From Streptomyces clavifer (lineage in GTDB: Bacteria; Actinomycetota; Actinomycetes; Streptomycetales; Streptomycetaceae), in assembly GCA_014651175.1 (NCBI GenBank), contig BMWJ01000001.1, positions 186,001 to 250,000 of the forward strand: a stretch of DNA of 64,000 nt. Reading direction: 5' to 3'. The first letter of the stretch is position 1; each line of letters begins with the position of its first letter. Position numbers and translations under genes: made by a program. The notes under the pieces are model-generated. The model was not told where the DNA came from, made no database searches, and was given only the letters and a program-made list of their open reading frames with translations. Shown here in pieces: positions 37,074 through 45,756 of the stretch.

Positions 37074-39394
37074 CGACCGCGCCTTCCATCCCGACCGCCG
37101 CCAACGCGCTCACCGGCAAGCGCCGGGTCGCCTTCGCAAGCTTCGTGGACGAGAACTACCTCCCGGGATTCCTGACGCTGCTCCGCAGCCTGGCCCTCTC
37201 CAACCCGTCCGTCTGCGAGGACTTCCTCGTCCTCCACGACGGCCTGCGCACCGACTCGATCGCCAGGATCCGCGCCCTGCACCCGCGCGTGTCCTTCCGC
37301 CAGGTCGACGCCGCGCACTACGACGGCTACGCCAAGGGCGACCAGGACAACTACCTGGTGCGCAAGGCGTACTTCATCCTCGACGTGTTCCGGGTGCGTG
37401 ACTACGACACCGTGATCACCCTGGACACCGACATGGTGGTCCTCGGCGACCTGGGCGAACTGCTGGAGCTGCGCGACGGCCTCGCCGCCGTACCGCAGTT
37501 CTTCTACGGACAGCACAAGCTCAACAGCGGGCTGCTCGTCATCCAGCGCGACTACCTGAGCGACGCGTTCTGCGCGAAGCTGGACGAGGTCGGGCGCAAG
37601 GGTTCGTACGAGCTCGACAAGCACGACCAGGGCATCCTCAACGCCGTGCTCGACGGCGGGTTCCTCCACCTCGACGCCCGGTACAACTTCGTCAAGCGAC
37701 GGCTCTCGGGAGACCTCCCGGTCCCGGACGACACCGCGATCCTGCACTTCACCGGGCGGCACAAGCCGTGGCAGGGCGGAGAAGCCGGCTACGGCCAGGC
37801 CGAGGACCGCTGGCACGCGTACGAGCTGTCCGAGGCCGAGTTCCACGACGCCTACCTCTCCCTGCCCGGGGCCAAGCACCACGACCTGCTGGTGCACTAC
37901 GGCACCCCGCACGTCCGGCGGACCGGTGACGTGGAGACCGCCCGGCGCGTCGCGAGCGCGCACATCGGGGCGGGGGAGTACCAGGAGGCGGTGGACCTCC
38001 TGGGCGGCATCCGGATCCCGGTCGACGAGGGCTGGGCGCACGAGGTGCTGGGCCACGCCCTGATGAGCGTCTCCCGCTACGGGGAGGCCCGCACCGAGCT
38101 GATGCTGGCCACCGCCGCACCCAACAGGGCGGCGACCTCCTTCGGGCGGCTCGCCCAGATCGCCTGGATCCACGGGGACGACACGGCGGCCGCCGAGTAC
38201 GCCCTGGACGGGCTCGGCGTCGACCCGACGCACCGGGCGAACCGGCTGATGTACAGGCGCACCACGAGTGCGAAGCAGGCCGCCGAAGGCGCTCCGGCCG
38301 AGCAGCTCGCCCATGTCGCCTTCTACATGGAGCAGCAGGGCAACGCAGGGGACAAGCTGCTGCCGGAGAGCGTGCGCCTCGCCTTCGACCGGGACACCGG
38401 CCCCGCCCGCTGGCATTCCGTGCACGCCCACCGCCTCTTCGACGAGGCGGCGCTGGAACGGGTCAACGCCCGCCGCGGCCTGGTCATCGGCGGCGGTGGC
38501 CTCTTCATCCCGGACACCGCGCCCAACGGCAACAGCGGCTGGCAGTGGAACGTGCCCGACGCGCTGCTCGAGCGGATCGACGTCCCCGTCATGGTCTACG
38601 CCGTCGGCTTCAACGCCTTCGACGGCCAGGCCTACGGCCGGAGCCGCGACCGCTTCCTGTCCAGCCTGCGCAAGCTGGTGGAGCGCTCCGCGTTCTTCGG
38701 GCTGCGCAACCACGGTTCCATCGAGAAGGTACGGGACCTGCTCCCCGCCGGCCTGCGGGACAAGGTGCGCTTCCAGCCCTGCCCGACGACCGTGACCCGG
38801 CAGACGACGGCGGGCTGGACCGATCCCGCCGAGCGGGAGAACACCGTCCTCGTCAACGCCGCGTACGACAGGGCCGGTCTCCGCTTCGGCCACGACTACG
38901 GGCATTTCCTCGGCGAGATGGCCACCGCGGTCAAGGGGCTCGGCGCGCACGCCGAGGTGAAGTGCGTCGCGCACTCCCTGGACGACGAGCGGATCGCGTT
39001 CGACCTGCGGCGCGAGCACGGCATCTCGCTGCCGGTGATCCCGATGTACGACTTCGACAACGACGCGATCCGAAACACCTACGCCCGTACGAAGCTGGTC
39101 ATCGGGATGCGCGGGCACGCGGGGATGATCCCGTTCGGCTGCGGGACGCCGATCATCAGCCTGATCTCCCACCCCAAGATGGCGTACTTCCTGGCGGACA
39201 TCGAGCGGCCCGAGTGGGGCATCTCCGTCCACGACCGGCACCTCGGGGCACGGCTCGTCGAGCGGGCGGCCGGAATGCTGTCCGACCACGCGGCGGCGGT
39301 CGCCGATGTACACGGCAGGCAGCAGGAGCTGTGGAAGGTCACCGAGGCCAACGCGGCGGACCTACGGGTCATCCTGGGCGGCCGGACCGTCTGA
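37070..39394 (+). CDS. GT8 glycosyltransferase - helical repeat - polysaccharide pyruvyltransferase fusion
   Basis: 774 residues in three parts. Residues ~17-255 form a GT8-like GT-A domain with the metal motif D119-T-D121 (TLDTDMVVL), KLNSGLLVIQ and ILHFTGRHKPW. About 300-410 are TPR-like helices. About 420-740 are a polysaccharide pyruvyltransferase domain: EQQGNAGDKLLPESVRLAF, RGLVIGGGGLFIPD, RNHGSIEKVRDLL, and the C-terminal IGMRGHAGMIPFGCGTPIISL. It would add a hexose and a pyruvyl ketal to the same glycan. ATGA overlap with the GT29 gene; a hairpin follows. The domain combination is unusual. Confidence 0.85.
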   Translation: MTTAPSIPTAANALTGKRRVAFASFVDENYLPGFLTLLRSLALSNPSVCEDFLVLHDGLRTDSIARIRALHPRVSFRQVDAAHYDGYAKGDQDNYLVRKAYFILDVFRVRDYDTVITLDTDMVVLGDLGELLELRDGLAAVPQFFYGQHKLNSGLLVIQRDYLSDAFCAKLDEVGRKGSYELDKHDQGILNAVLDGGFLHLDARYNFVKRRLSGDLPVPDDTAILHFTGRHKPWQGGEAGYGQAEDRWHAYELSEAEFHDAYLSLPGAKHHDLLVHYGTPHVRRTGDVETARRVASAHIGAGEYQEAVDLLGGIRIPVDEGWAHEVLGHALMSVSRYGEARTELMLATAAPNRAATSFGRLAQIAWIHGDDTAAAEYALDGLGVDPTHRANRLMYRRTTSAKQAAEGAPAEQLAHVAFYMEQQGNAGDKLLPESVRLAFDRDTGPARWHSVHAHRLFDEAALERVNARRGLVIGGGGLFIPDTAPNGNSGWQWNVPDALLERIDVPVMVYAVGFNAFDGQAYGRSRDRFLSSLRKLVERSAFFGLRNHGSIEKVRDLLPAGLRDKVRFQPCPTTVTRQTTAGWTDPAERENTVLVNAAYDRAGLRFGHDYGHFLGEMATAVKGLGAHAEVKCVAHSLDDERIAFDLRREHGISLPVIPMYDFDNDAIRNTYARTKLVIGMRGHAGMIPFGCGTPIISLISHPKMAYFLADIERPEWGISVHDRHLGARLVERAAGMLSDHAAAVADVHGRQQELWKVTEANAADLRVILGGRTV

Positions 39395-39488
39395 CGCCAT
39401 TCCCGGGGACGGCCCGTTCCCGGGAACGGGCGCGCTCCTCGGAGGGCCCGACCCGGGGAACGGGCCCTTTCCCCACACGGGGACGAAC

Positions 39489-39526
39489 AGAGCCGGGCGG
39501 ACCTGGTCCCAGGTCCGCCCGGCTCT
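39489..39526. terminator. Bidirectional terminator between the fusion and polysialyltransferase-like genes
   Basis: 18-bp perfect stem (39489-39506 with 39509-39526) with a two-base loop, between convergent genes. A separate 20-bp palindrome sits at 39412-39431 just after the fusion gene stop. Confidence 0.85.
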
Positions 39527-39545
39527 CTTCATGGAGGTGCCCGCG

Positions 39546-40946
39546 CTACTTCCGGACGGCCCGCCGCAGCAGCCGCGCCCGGCGCACCACCCGGCGCACC
39601 GCCGCGTTCCGGGGGAGGAAGGCGAACTGGGCGGGCACTCCGCCCGGCAGCCCCAGCGAGGTGAGCCGTCGCCGCTTGAAGTACCGCCAGGTCGTCGCGT
39701 CCAGCCGGGTGGAGAGATAACGCTCCGCGTCGGGCCGCAGACCCGGGTGTATGCGCGGCTGCATGGCGTAGCCGACGGCCCTGACCAGGGCCGTCACGTC
39801 CGGCTCCGTCCCCGCGGAGGGCCGCTGGGCCTCGACCGACGGGCGGTCGGTCAGCTCGGGGAGCAGCGCGTCCACGAGGGTGACGGGCATCCGGTTGCTG
39901 TTCTCGTACGGGGAGAGCCGGTCGAGGAGCATCTCCGTGCCGACGCGTGCGACCGGCAGCCCGTAGAGCGCCGACGCGGTGAGCAGCGCGGTCGAGAAGC
40001 AGCCGACGACCAGCGCGGGGCGCATCCGCTGGTAGAGGACCTCGGCGAGCACCGGGGTGGTGAGTATCCCGGCGTCCAGCACGGTCAGTTCGGCGCCGAG
40101 CCGCTCCGCCTCCGCCTCCATCCCCCGGGTCCACCGGGCCGGGGCGGTGGGGTGCGGCTTGAACACCAGGCGGGTGTGGCCCAGCGCGAACGCGCCGCGC
40201 ATCATCCGCAGGTGCAGTTCCTCCTCCTCCTGCGGTGAGATCAGCTTCAGCGCGGAGAGGTACTGGCCGAGCAGCAGCGCCGGCCCGTCCACGGACGGCA
40301 GGTCCACGGACACGTCGGCCAGTTCGCCCAGTACCTTGAGGAAGTCCTCGCTCCCCACGACCACCGGTGCCGCGCCGAACTCGGTGAGCAGCAGCGGCTT
40401 CAGCCCCGGCACGAGGTCGAGGTGGAGCACGCGCCGCACCCGCGTCCCGACCAGCGGGTCGACCTTGTTGCGGGTGGGGCCGTAGCTCATCAGCCCGTCG
40501 GCGTACACGTCGATCGGTACGCCGGTGAAGATCTGGGCCACCGCGATGGCCGGGTCGACCTGGATGGATTCGATCGTCAGCTCGACGGCGTCGTCACCCA
40601 GACCCCAGGCGAGCCGCAGGTACCGCTCCCACAGGGGCAGATCGTCCGGCCGGGGCGACCAGGCGCTCGGGTGGAAGGGTGCGATGGTCTCGTTCCAGGA
40701 CACCACGTCGTCGAACCGCCCGCGCAGCCGCTCGAACCCCGGCATCGCGTCGACGGAGAGCGACGTCTCCGGGACCGCCGCGTTGTTCGCGACGAGGAGG
40801 ATGCGCCGGTCGGCCTCGCCGAAGAGGCCCGAGTCGAGGGCGGCGGCGAGGGTCGCCGTCCCGTAGAGGGTGGAGGCGAGGAAGATCTGCGTCCTGCGCC
40901 GTGCGGTCGGTGTGGTTCCGGCGGAGCCGGTGCGGGGCGTGCTCAT
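39546..40946 (-). CDS. Polysialyltransferase-family glycosyltransferase
   Basis: 466 residues with a GT-B layout typical of bacterial polysialyltransferase-like enzymes: QIFLASTLYGTATLAAAL at the start, VFKPHPTAPARW (the HP motif that contacts the CMP-sugar) near the middle and VVGCFSTALLTASALYGLP (SS/ST motif). A basic, amphipathic C-terminus (RRVVRRARLLRRAVRK) could bind the membrane. Likely polymerises or caps the chain with Kdn or a related nonulosonic acid. Its ATG shares four bases with the stop of the upstream GT2 gene. Confidence 0.82.
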   Translation of the reverse strand: MSTPRTGSAGTTPTARRRTQIFLASTLYGTATLAAALDSGLFGEADRRILLVANNAAVPETSLSVDAMPGFERLRGRFDDVVSWNETIAPFHPSAWSPRPDDLPLWERYLRLAWGLGDDAVELTIESIQVDPAIAVAQIFTGVPIDVYADGLMSYGPTRNKVDPLVGTRVRRVLHLDLVPGLKPLLLTEFGAAPVVVGSEDFLKVLGELADVSVDLPSVDGPALLLGQYLSALKLISPQEEEELHLRMMRGAFALGHTRLVFKPHPTAPARWTRGMEAEAERLGAELTVLDAGILTTPVLAEVLYQRMRPALVVGCFSTALLTASALYGLPVARVGTEMLLDRLSPYENSNRMPVTLVDALLPELTDRPSVEAQRPSAGTEPDVTALVRAVGYAMQPRIHPGLRPDAERYLSTRLDATTWRYFKRRRLTSLGLPGGVPAQFAFLPRNAAVRRVVRRARLLRRAVRK

Positions 40947-41923
40947 GCCGCGGCCACCTCCTTCACGGTGCCGGGCCTGCGCCGCAGGCGGCGCAGCAGG
41001 GTCGCCCGCTCGACGTCCATGGAGTCGAGGGCGTCGTCCAGCACCCGCTGCGGCATGCGCTGCAACGCCGCCGCACTCATGGTGCGCAGCGCGCGGGCCA
41101 CGGCCGGTTCGAACTTCGAGATCTCGGACAGGTGGTGCGTGATGATCGCGCAGTAGGTGCGGACGGCCTTCGGCAGGTACAGGTCCGCGTCACGGTCCAG
41201 CGAGGTGTCCGCGATGACCTGGTCGAAGGCCGGGATGAAGTCGAGCTGGCGCATGTCGCCGATCTGGGTGAGGGAGGAGGCGACGCCCCGCCGGTAGAAG
41301 ATGCCCAGCAGGCCGGACACGGCGAAGGACTCCGCCTCGCGGTGCAGCCGCCAGATCCACGGCCGGTCCTCGGCCGTGCGGAGGTTCTCCGGGAAGTGCA
41401 GCAGGCCGCCGTCGAGGAGCCGGCGGTGGTAGACGCCCGCCCAGGAGTACGGGTAGTCGACCGGCGTCGACCGCTCGTAGGGCAGGATCACCGCCCGCGG
41501 ATCGACCACGGTGTCGCGCGGACCGTACGGCACCCGGTGGACGGTGCGCTCGGTGCCCGTGCACCGGACATGGTCCGTCCGGAGGAAATCGCAGCCCAGG
41601 GCCTCGATGTTCGCCACCAGCTGTTCGAAGTAGCCGGGGGACACCCAGTCGTCGCCGTCCAGGAACGTGATGAATTCACCGCGCGCCGCATTCAGCCCCG
41701 TATTACGGGCGGCCGACACTCCGCTTTCCTCCCGTCTGATGTGAACGGCGCCGGGCAGGTCGCGTGCCGCGCGCTCCAGGATCTCCCGGGTCCCGTCGGT
41801 CGAGCAGTCGTCGACGAGGATGAATTCGAAGTCCTCGCGGGCGTTGGCCCGCAGGCTTCTCAGGGCGTCGGGCGCGTATGTCTGCACGTTGAAGAACGGC
41901 ATGATGACGGAGAGCTTGACCAC
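40943..41923 (-). CDS. Family 2 glycosyltransferase
   Basis: 326 residues from GTG 41923. The GT2 domain begins at once (VKLSVIMPFFNVQTYAPDAL), with VDDCSTDGT, SAARNTGLNAARGEFITFLD and the DGDD metal site. The second half is helical, without transmembrane segments. GTG 41923 is preferred over ATG 41929 because -10-like TAGCGT lies exactly seven bases before it and no SD is visible, as in other leaderless genes here. ATGA overlap with the polysialyltransferase-like gene. The donor sugar cannot be predicted. Confidence 0.87.
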   Translation of the reverse strand: MVKLSVIMPFFNVQTYAPDALRSLRANAREDFEFILVDDCSTDGTREILERAARDLPGAVHIRREESGVSAARNTGLNAARGEFITFLDGDDWVSPGYFEQLVANIEALGCDFLRTDHVRCTGTERTVHRVPYGPRDTVVDPRAVILPYERSTPVDYPYSWAGVYHRRLLDGGLLHFPENLRTAEDRPWIWRLHREAESFAVSGLLGIFYRRGVASSLTQIGDMRQLDFIPAFDQVIADTSLDRDADLYLPKAVRTYCAIITHHLSEISKFEPAVARALRTMSAAALQRMPQRVLDDALDSMDVERATLLRRLRRRPGTVKEVAAA

Positions 41924-42131
41924 CCGCATCACGCTAGGCCGGGCCCTGGCATGTGCCTTGTCCCCGGCGAGGACGGCGGGTGAACGGCGAATGTAGGAAT
42001 GGTGAACCGGCCGGATTCCGGGTGGGACGACGGGTGATCCGGGGCCGATTGGCCAATCGTCGGTGGGCTGTTAACCATTTGTTGCCCCCGCGTTGGGCCG
42101 CCCATCGAAATGCCTTCCTAGCTTTTAGGAC

Positions 42132-43517
42132 GTGCCTCCACGTACCAGCAATTCGGCTGACCCGGCCGACACCGCAGCCGCCTCCCCGGCCCTCAGGGTT
42201 GCCGTGCTCGCCGACTCCGACACCCGGTGGAAGTGGGGCGCGCTCACCGCGCGCCGCCTGACCGCCCCGGGAGACGGGCCCGGCGAGGACGACCGTCCCG
42301 TCGAGATCAGCGGACTGCTGCTGCGCGGCCGTGCCACCCCGACCCCCCGGCAGCTCGCCGAGGTCGGAGAGGTCGGCGTGGACGCCGGCCGGGTGCGCGA
42401 GGTGACGGCCGTCGAATTCCTGCACGACGTGCGGGACGAGGGGTACGACGTCGTGGTGCTCGCCCTCGTCGGCGGCGCCGTCCAGGCGATGCTGCACGGC
42501 CTGGCCGCCCTCGGCCTGCCCCGCAGGCCCGTGGTCGTCACCGGGTACGTGGGGGTCGTCTACGAGAAGCTCGCCGACGGGCTCCTGCTGCGGCACGGCG
42601 CGGACATCGTCCTCGCCAACTCCCGTGACGACGCCCGGCGGTTCCGCGCGGTGTACGAAGGGGTCGGCGCCGACGCGTCGGCCGTCACGGAGGCGGCCCT
42701 GCCCTTCCTCGGCGGGGCGCCCTACCGGCCCGAAGAGGGCCGCGACACCGTCGTGTTCGCCGCCCAGCCCTCCGTACCGGCCTCCCGGGCCGACCGCACC
42801 TATCTGCTGCGCAGGCTCGTCGAGCACGCCCGGCTGCACCCGAAGCGCGAGGTGCTCCTCAAGCTGCGCTCCAAGCCCGGCGAGCACACCACCCACATCG
42901 AGGAGCTGCCCTACCAGCGGCTCGCGGAGCGGATCCCGGGCGGGCTGCCGCCCAACTTCCGCCTGGTGTACGGGCACATGGGCGAGGTCCTGGACCGCAC
43001 CGACCTGCTGGTCACGGTCTCCTCGACGGCGGCGCTGGAGTCCCTGCACCGCCGGATCCCGACCGCGATCCTCTCCGACCTCGGCGTCCGGGAGACCCTC
43101 GGCAACCACCACTTCATCGGCTCCGGACTGGTCACCTCCTGGGACGGCCTCGACGGCGGACACCGCCCGCGGCCCGACGAGGAGTGGGTGTCCGGCCAGG
43201 GCGTCGCCGCCGACGGCTCGTACGCGTCGGCCTACGACACCGCCAGGGCCAAGGTCGCCGTCCTCCTCGGACGCGACACCCTCCCCGGCCTCGCGCCGTA
43301 CTACACCCCCGCCACCGCCCCGGGATACCTCCCGGGCATCCTCGCCCGCCACCACCTCTCCGCCGACGGCCACCCGCTGCCGGGCGCCGTGGCGCCCGGG
43401 GAGACCGGCCGGGTCAGGGGCGCGGTGCGCCGGACCGTACGCAACGCGGCGCGCGGCGCCTACCGCCACGGCGTCCAGCGGGTCGCCCCCGTGATCCGCC
43501 GCATGGGGGACCTGTGA
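42132..43517 (+). CDS. DUF6716-type putative glycosyltransferase
   Basis: 461 residues with a GT-B-like pattern related to polysialyltransferases: RVAVLADSDTRWKWGAL at the start, VVVTGYVGVVYEKLADG, VLLKLRSKPGEHTTHIEELP, and LVTVSSTAALESLHRRIPTA as the SS motif. No transmembrane segment. GTG 42132 has TAGCTT at 42119-42124 with a seven-base spacer, so it is probably leaderless. First gene of a four-gene block with the CMP-sugar synthetase, NeuB-like synthase and a GT52-like gene, and divergent from GT2. Confidence 0.8.
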   Translation: MPPRTSNSADPADTAAASPALRVAVLADSDTRWKWGALTARRLTAPGDGPGEDDRPVEISGLLLRGRATPTPRQLAEVGEVGVDAGRVREVTAVEFLHDVRDEGYDVVVLALVGGAVQAMLHGLAALGLPRRPVVVTGYVGVVYEKLADGLLLRHGADIVLANSRDDARRFRAVYEGVGADASAVTEAALPFLGGAPYRPEEGRDTVVFAAQPSVPASRADRTYLLRRLVEHARLHPKREVLLKLRSKPGEHTTHIEELPYQRLAERIPGGLPPNFRLVYGHMGEVLDRTDLLVTVSSTAALESLHRRIPTAILSDLGVRETLGNHHFIGSGLVTSWDGLDGGHRPRPDEEWVSGQGVAADGSYASAYDTARAKVAVLLGRDTLPGLAPYYTPATAPGYLPGILARHHLSADGHPLPGAVAPGETGRVRGAVRRTVRNAARGAYRHGVQRVAPVIRRMGDL

Positions 43518-43558
43518 CCGCCGACCCCGCCGCCACGACCCTCGCTCCAGGAGCAGCC

Positions 43559-44797
43559 ATGACCCCGCCACCGGCTCCGACCGTGCTCGCCGTGATCCCC
43601 GCCCGCGGCGGATCCAAGGGCGTCCCCGCCAAGAACCTCGCCCAGGTCGGCGGCGTCCCCCTGGTGGCCCGCGCGGTCCGTGCCTGCCTCGCCTCCCCGG
43701 AGGTCACGGACGTCGTCGTCACCACCGACGACCCGGCCATCGCGGACGCGGCCCGGGCTGCGGGCGACGCGCTCGGCGAGTCCGGCCGGCTGCACTGCGT
43801 GCACCGCCCCGCCGCCATCGCCGGCGACACCGCGACCAGCGAGGCGGCCGTCCTGCACGCCCTGGACGCCTACGAGTCGATACGGCCGGGCCGCTCGGCC
43901 GACGTGGTGCTCCTCGTCCAGTGCACCAGCCCCTTCGTCACCCGCGAGGACATCGACGGCGTCGCCGCCGCGGTCGCCCGCGAGGGCGCCGACACGGCCG
44001 TCACCGTCGCCCCCTTCCACGGCTTCGTCTGGCGCGACGGCAGCGCGGTGGAGGACGACACCTACGGCGTCAACCACGACAAGGCCGTACGCCCCCGCCG
44101 CCAGGACCGCCCGCAGGACCTGCTGGAGACCGGCGCCGCGTACGCCATGGACGTCCCGGGCTTCCGCACCCACCGCCACCGCTTCTTCGGCCACACCGCG
44201 CTCGTACGGACCGACCCCGCCCGGGTGCTGGAGATCGACGACCCGCACGACCTGGCCCGCGCCCGCGCCCTTGCGCCACTCCTGGACCCGTCACCGCTGC
44301 CCACCCGCGAGGACGTCGACGCGGTCGTCCTCGACTTCGACGGCACGCAGACCGACGACCGCGTCCTCATCGACTCCGACGGGCACGAGACCGTCGCCGT
44401 GCACCGCGGCGACGGCCTCGGCATCGCCGCCCTGCGCAAGGCCGGCGTACCGCTCCTGATCCTCTCCACGGAACAGAACCCGGTCGTCGCCGCCCGTGCC
44501 CGCAAGCTCCAGGTCCCCGTCCTGCACGGCATCGACCGCAAGGACCTGGCGCTCAAGCAGTGGTGCGAGGAGCAGGGCTTCGACCCCGGCCGCGTCCTGT
44601 ACGTCGGCAACGACGTCAACGACCTGCCCTGCTTCGGCCTGGCGGGCTGGCCCGTCGCCGTCGCGAGCGCCCACGACTCGGTACGCGCCGCGGCGCGCGC
44701 CGTCACGACCACACCCGGAGGCTTCGGCGCCATCCGCGAAATCGCGGCCTGGCTCCTGGGCCCCACCCTCACCACCACCCACACCCCCACCAGGTAA
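43559..44797 (+). CDS. CMP-nonulosonate synthetase fused to KdsC-like HAD phosphatase
   Basis: 412 residues. Residues 8-235 are a CMP-sialate/Kdn cytidylyltransferase: VIPARGGSKGVPAKNL at the nucleotide loop, VVTTDDPAIADAA and QCTSPFVTREDIDGV. Residues 253-402 are a HAD phosphatase: nucleophile and acid/base D259-F-D261, Lys328, and GNDVNDLPCFGLAG. All catalytic HAD residues are intact. In the Kdn route the phosphatase would hydrolyse Kdn-9-phosphate before activation with CTP. ATG 43559 follows AGGAG with a six-base spacer; a GTG at 43514 overlapping the upstream stop is the alternative. Confidence 0.9.
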   Translation: MTPPPAPTVLAVIPARGGSKGVPAKNLAQVGGVPLVARAVRACLASPEVTDVVVTTDDPAIADAARAAGDALGESGRLHCVHRPAAIAGDTATSEAAVLHALDAYESIRPGRSADVVLLVQCTSPFVTREDIDGVAAAVAREGADTAVTVAPFHGFVWRDGSAVEDDTYGVNHDKAVRPRRQDRPQDLLETGAAYAMDVPGFRTHRHRFFGHTALVRTDPARVLEIDDPHDLARARALAPLLDPSPLPTREDVDAVVLDFDGTQTDDRVLIDSDGHETVAVHRGDGLGIAALRKAGVPLLILSTEQNPVVAARARKLQVPVLHGIDRKDLALKQWCEEQGFDPGRVLYVGNDVNDLPCFGLAGWPVAVASAHDSVRAAARAVTTTPGGFGAIREIAAWLLGPTLTTTHTPTR

Positions 44798-44809
44798 GGA
44801 AGCACCACC

Positions 44810-45745
44810 ATGAGCAGCACCTCCCGTCTGCGCACGCTCGGCACCCGCACCGCCGGTCCCGGCAACCCCGTCTACATCACGGGTGAGATCGGCATCAACC
44901 ACAACGGTGACCTCGACAACGCCCTCGCGCTGATCGACGTGGCCGCCGAGGCCGGCTGCGACGCCGTCAAGTTCCAGAAGCGCACCCCGGAGATCTGCAC
45001 CCCGCGCGACCAGTGGGACATCGAGCGCGACACCCCCTGGGGCCGGATGACGTACATCGACTACCGTCACCGCGTCGAGTTCGGCGAGGCCGAGTACCAG
45101 GCCATCTCCGACCACTGCGCCGAGCGCGGCATCGACTGGTTCGCCTCCCCGTGGGACACCGAGGCCGTCGCCTTCCTGGAGAAGTTCGACGTCCCGGCGC
45201 ACAAGGTCGCCTCGGCCTCCCTCACCGACGACGAGCTCCTGCGCTCGCTGCGCGCCACCGGCCGCACGGTCATCCTCTCCACCGGCATGTCCACCCCGCG
45301 CCAGATCCGCCATGCGGTCGAGGTCCTCGGCAGCGACAACATCCTGCTCTGCCACGCCACGTCGACGTACCCGGCGAAGGCCGAGGAGCTCAACCTGCGC
45401 GTCATCAACACCCTGCAGGGCGAGTTCCCGAACGTCCCGATCGGCTACAGCGGCCACGAGACGGGCCTCCAGACGACCCTCGCCGCCGTCGCGCTCGGCG
45501 CCGCGTTCGTCGAGCGCCACATCACCCTCGACCGCGCCATGTGGGGCTCCGACCAGGCCGCCTCCGTCGAGCCGCAGGGCCTGCAGCGCCTGGTCCGCGA
45601 CATCCGCACCATCGAGGCCTCCCTCGGTGACGGCGTGAAGAAGGTGTACGAGTCGGAGCTCGGCCCGATGAAGAAGCTCCGCCGGGTCACGGGCGTCGTC
45701 GCCGAGACCGAGAGCGCGCCGGCCGCCGAGCCGGTCGCGGTCTGA
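44810..45745 (+). CDS. NeuB-family nonulosonic acid synthase lacking the SAF domain
   Basis: 311 residues forming the NeuB TIM barrel: ITGEIGINHNGDLDNALALI, DAVKFQKRTPE, STGMSTPRQI, IGYSGHETGL and VERHITLDRAMWGSDQ. His216 and His237 correspond to the metal ligands of NeuB. Typical NeuB enzymes are about 350 residues because of a C-terminal SAF/antifreeze domain; here the protein ends about 20 residues after the LRR segment. Loss of that domain, which in NeuB contacts the N-acetyl group, fits mannose-6-phosphate as substrate to give Kdn-9-phosphate (inference). AAGGAAG precedes the ATG; 12 bp after the synthetase. Confidence 0.9.
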   Translation: MSSTSRLRTLGTRTAGPGNPVYITGEIGINHNGDLDNALALIDVAAEAGCDAVKFQKRTPEICTPRDQWDIERDTPWGRMTYIDYRHRVEFGEAEYQAISDHCAERGIDWFASPWDTEAVAFLEKFDVPAHKVASASLTDDELLRSLRATGRTVILSTGMSTPRQIRHAVEVLGSDNILLCHATSTYPAKAEELNLRVINTLQGEFPNVPIGYSGHETGLQTTLAAVALGAAFVERHITLDRAMWGSDQAASVEPQGLQRLVRDIRTIEASLGDGVKKVYESELGPMKKLRRVTGVVAETESAPAAEPVAV

Positions 45746-45756
45746 CGGGCCGACCG

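Noticed and set aside
39412-39466. Repeated CCCGTTCCCGGGAACGGG-type palindromes after the fusion gene
   Set aside because: Considered as an attachment site or mobile-element end, but there is no integrase, direct duplication or transposase; more likely part of a complex terminator.
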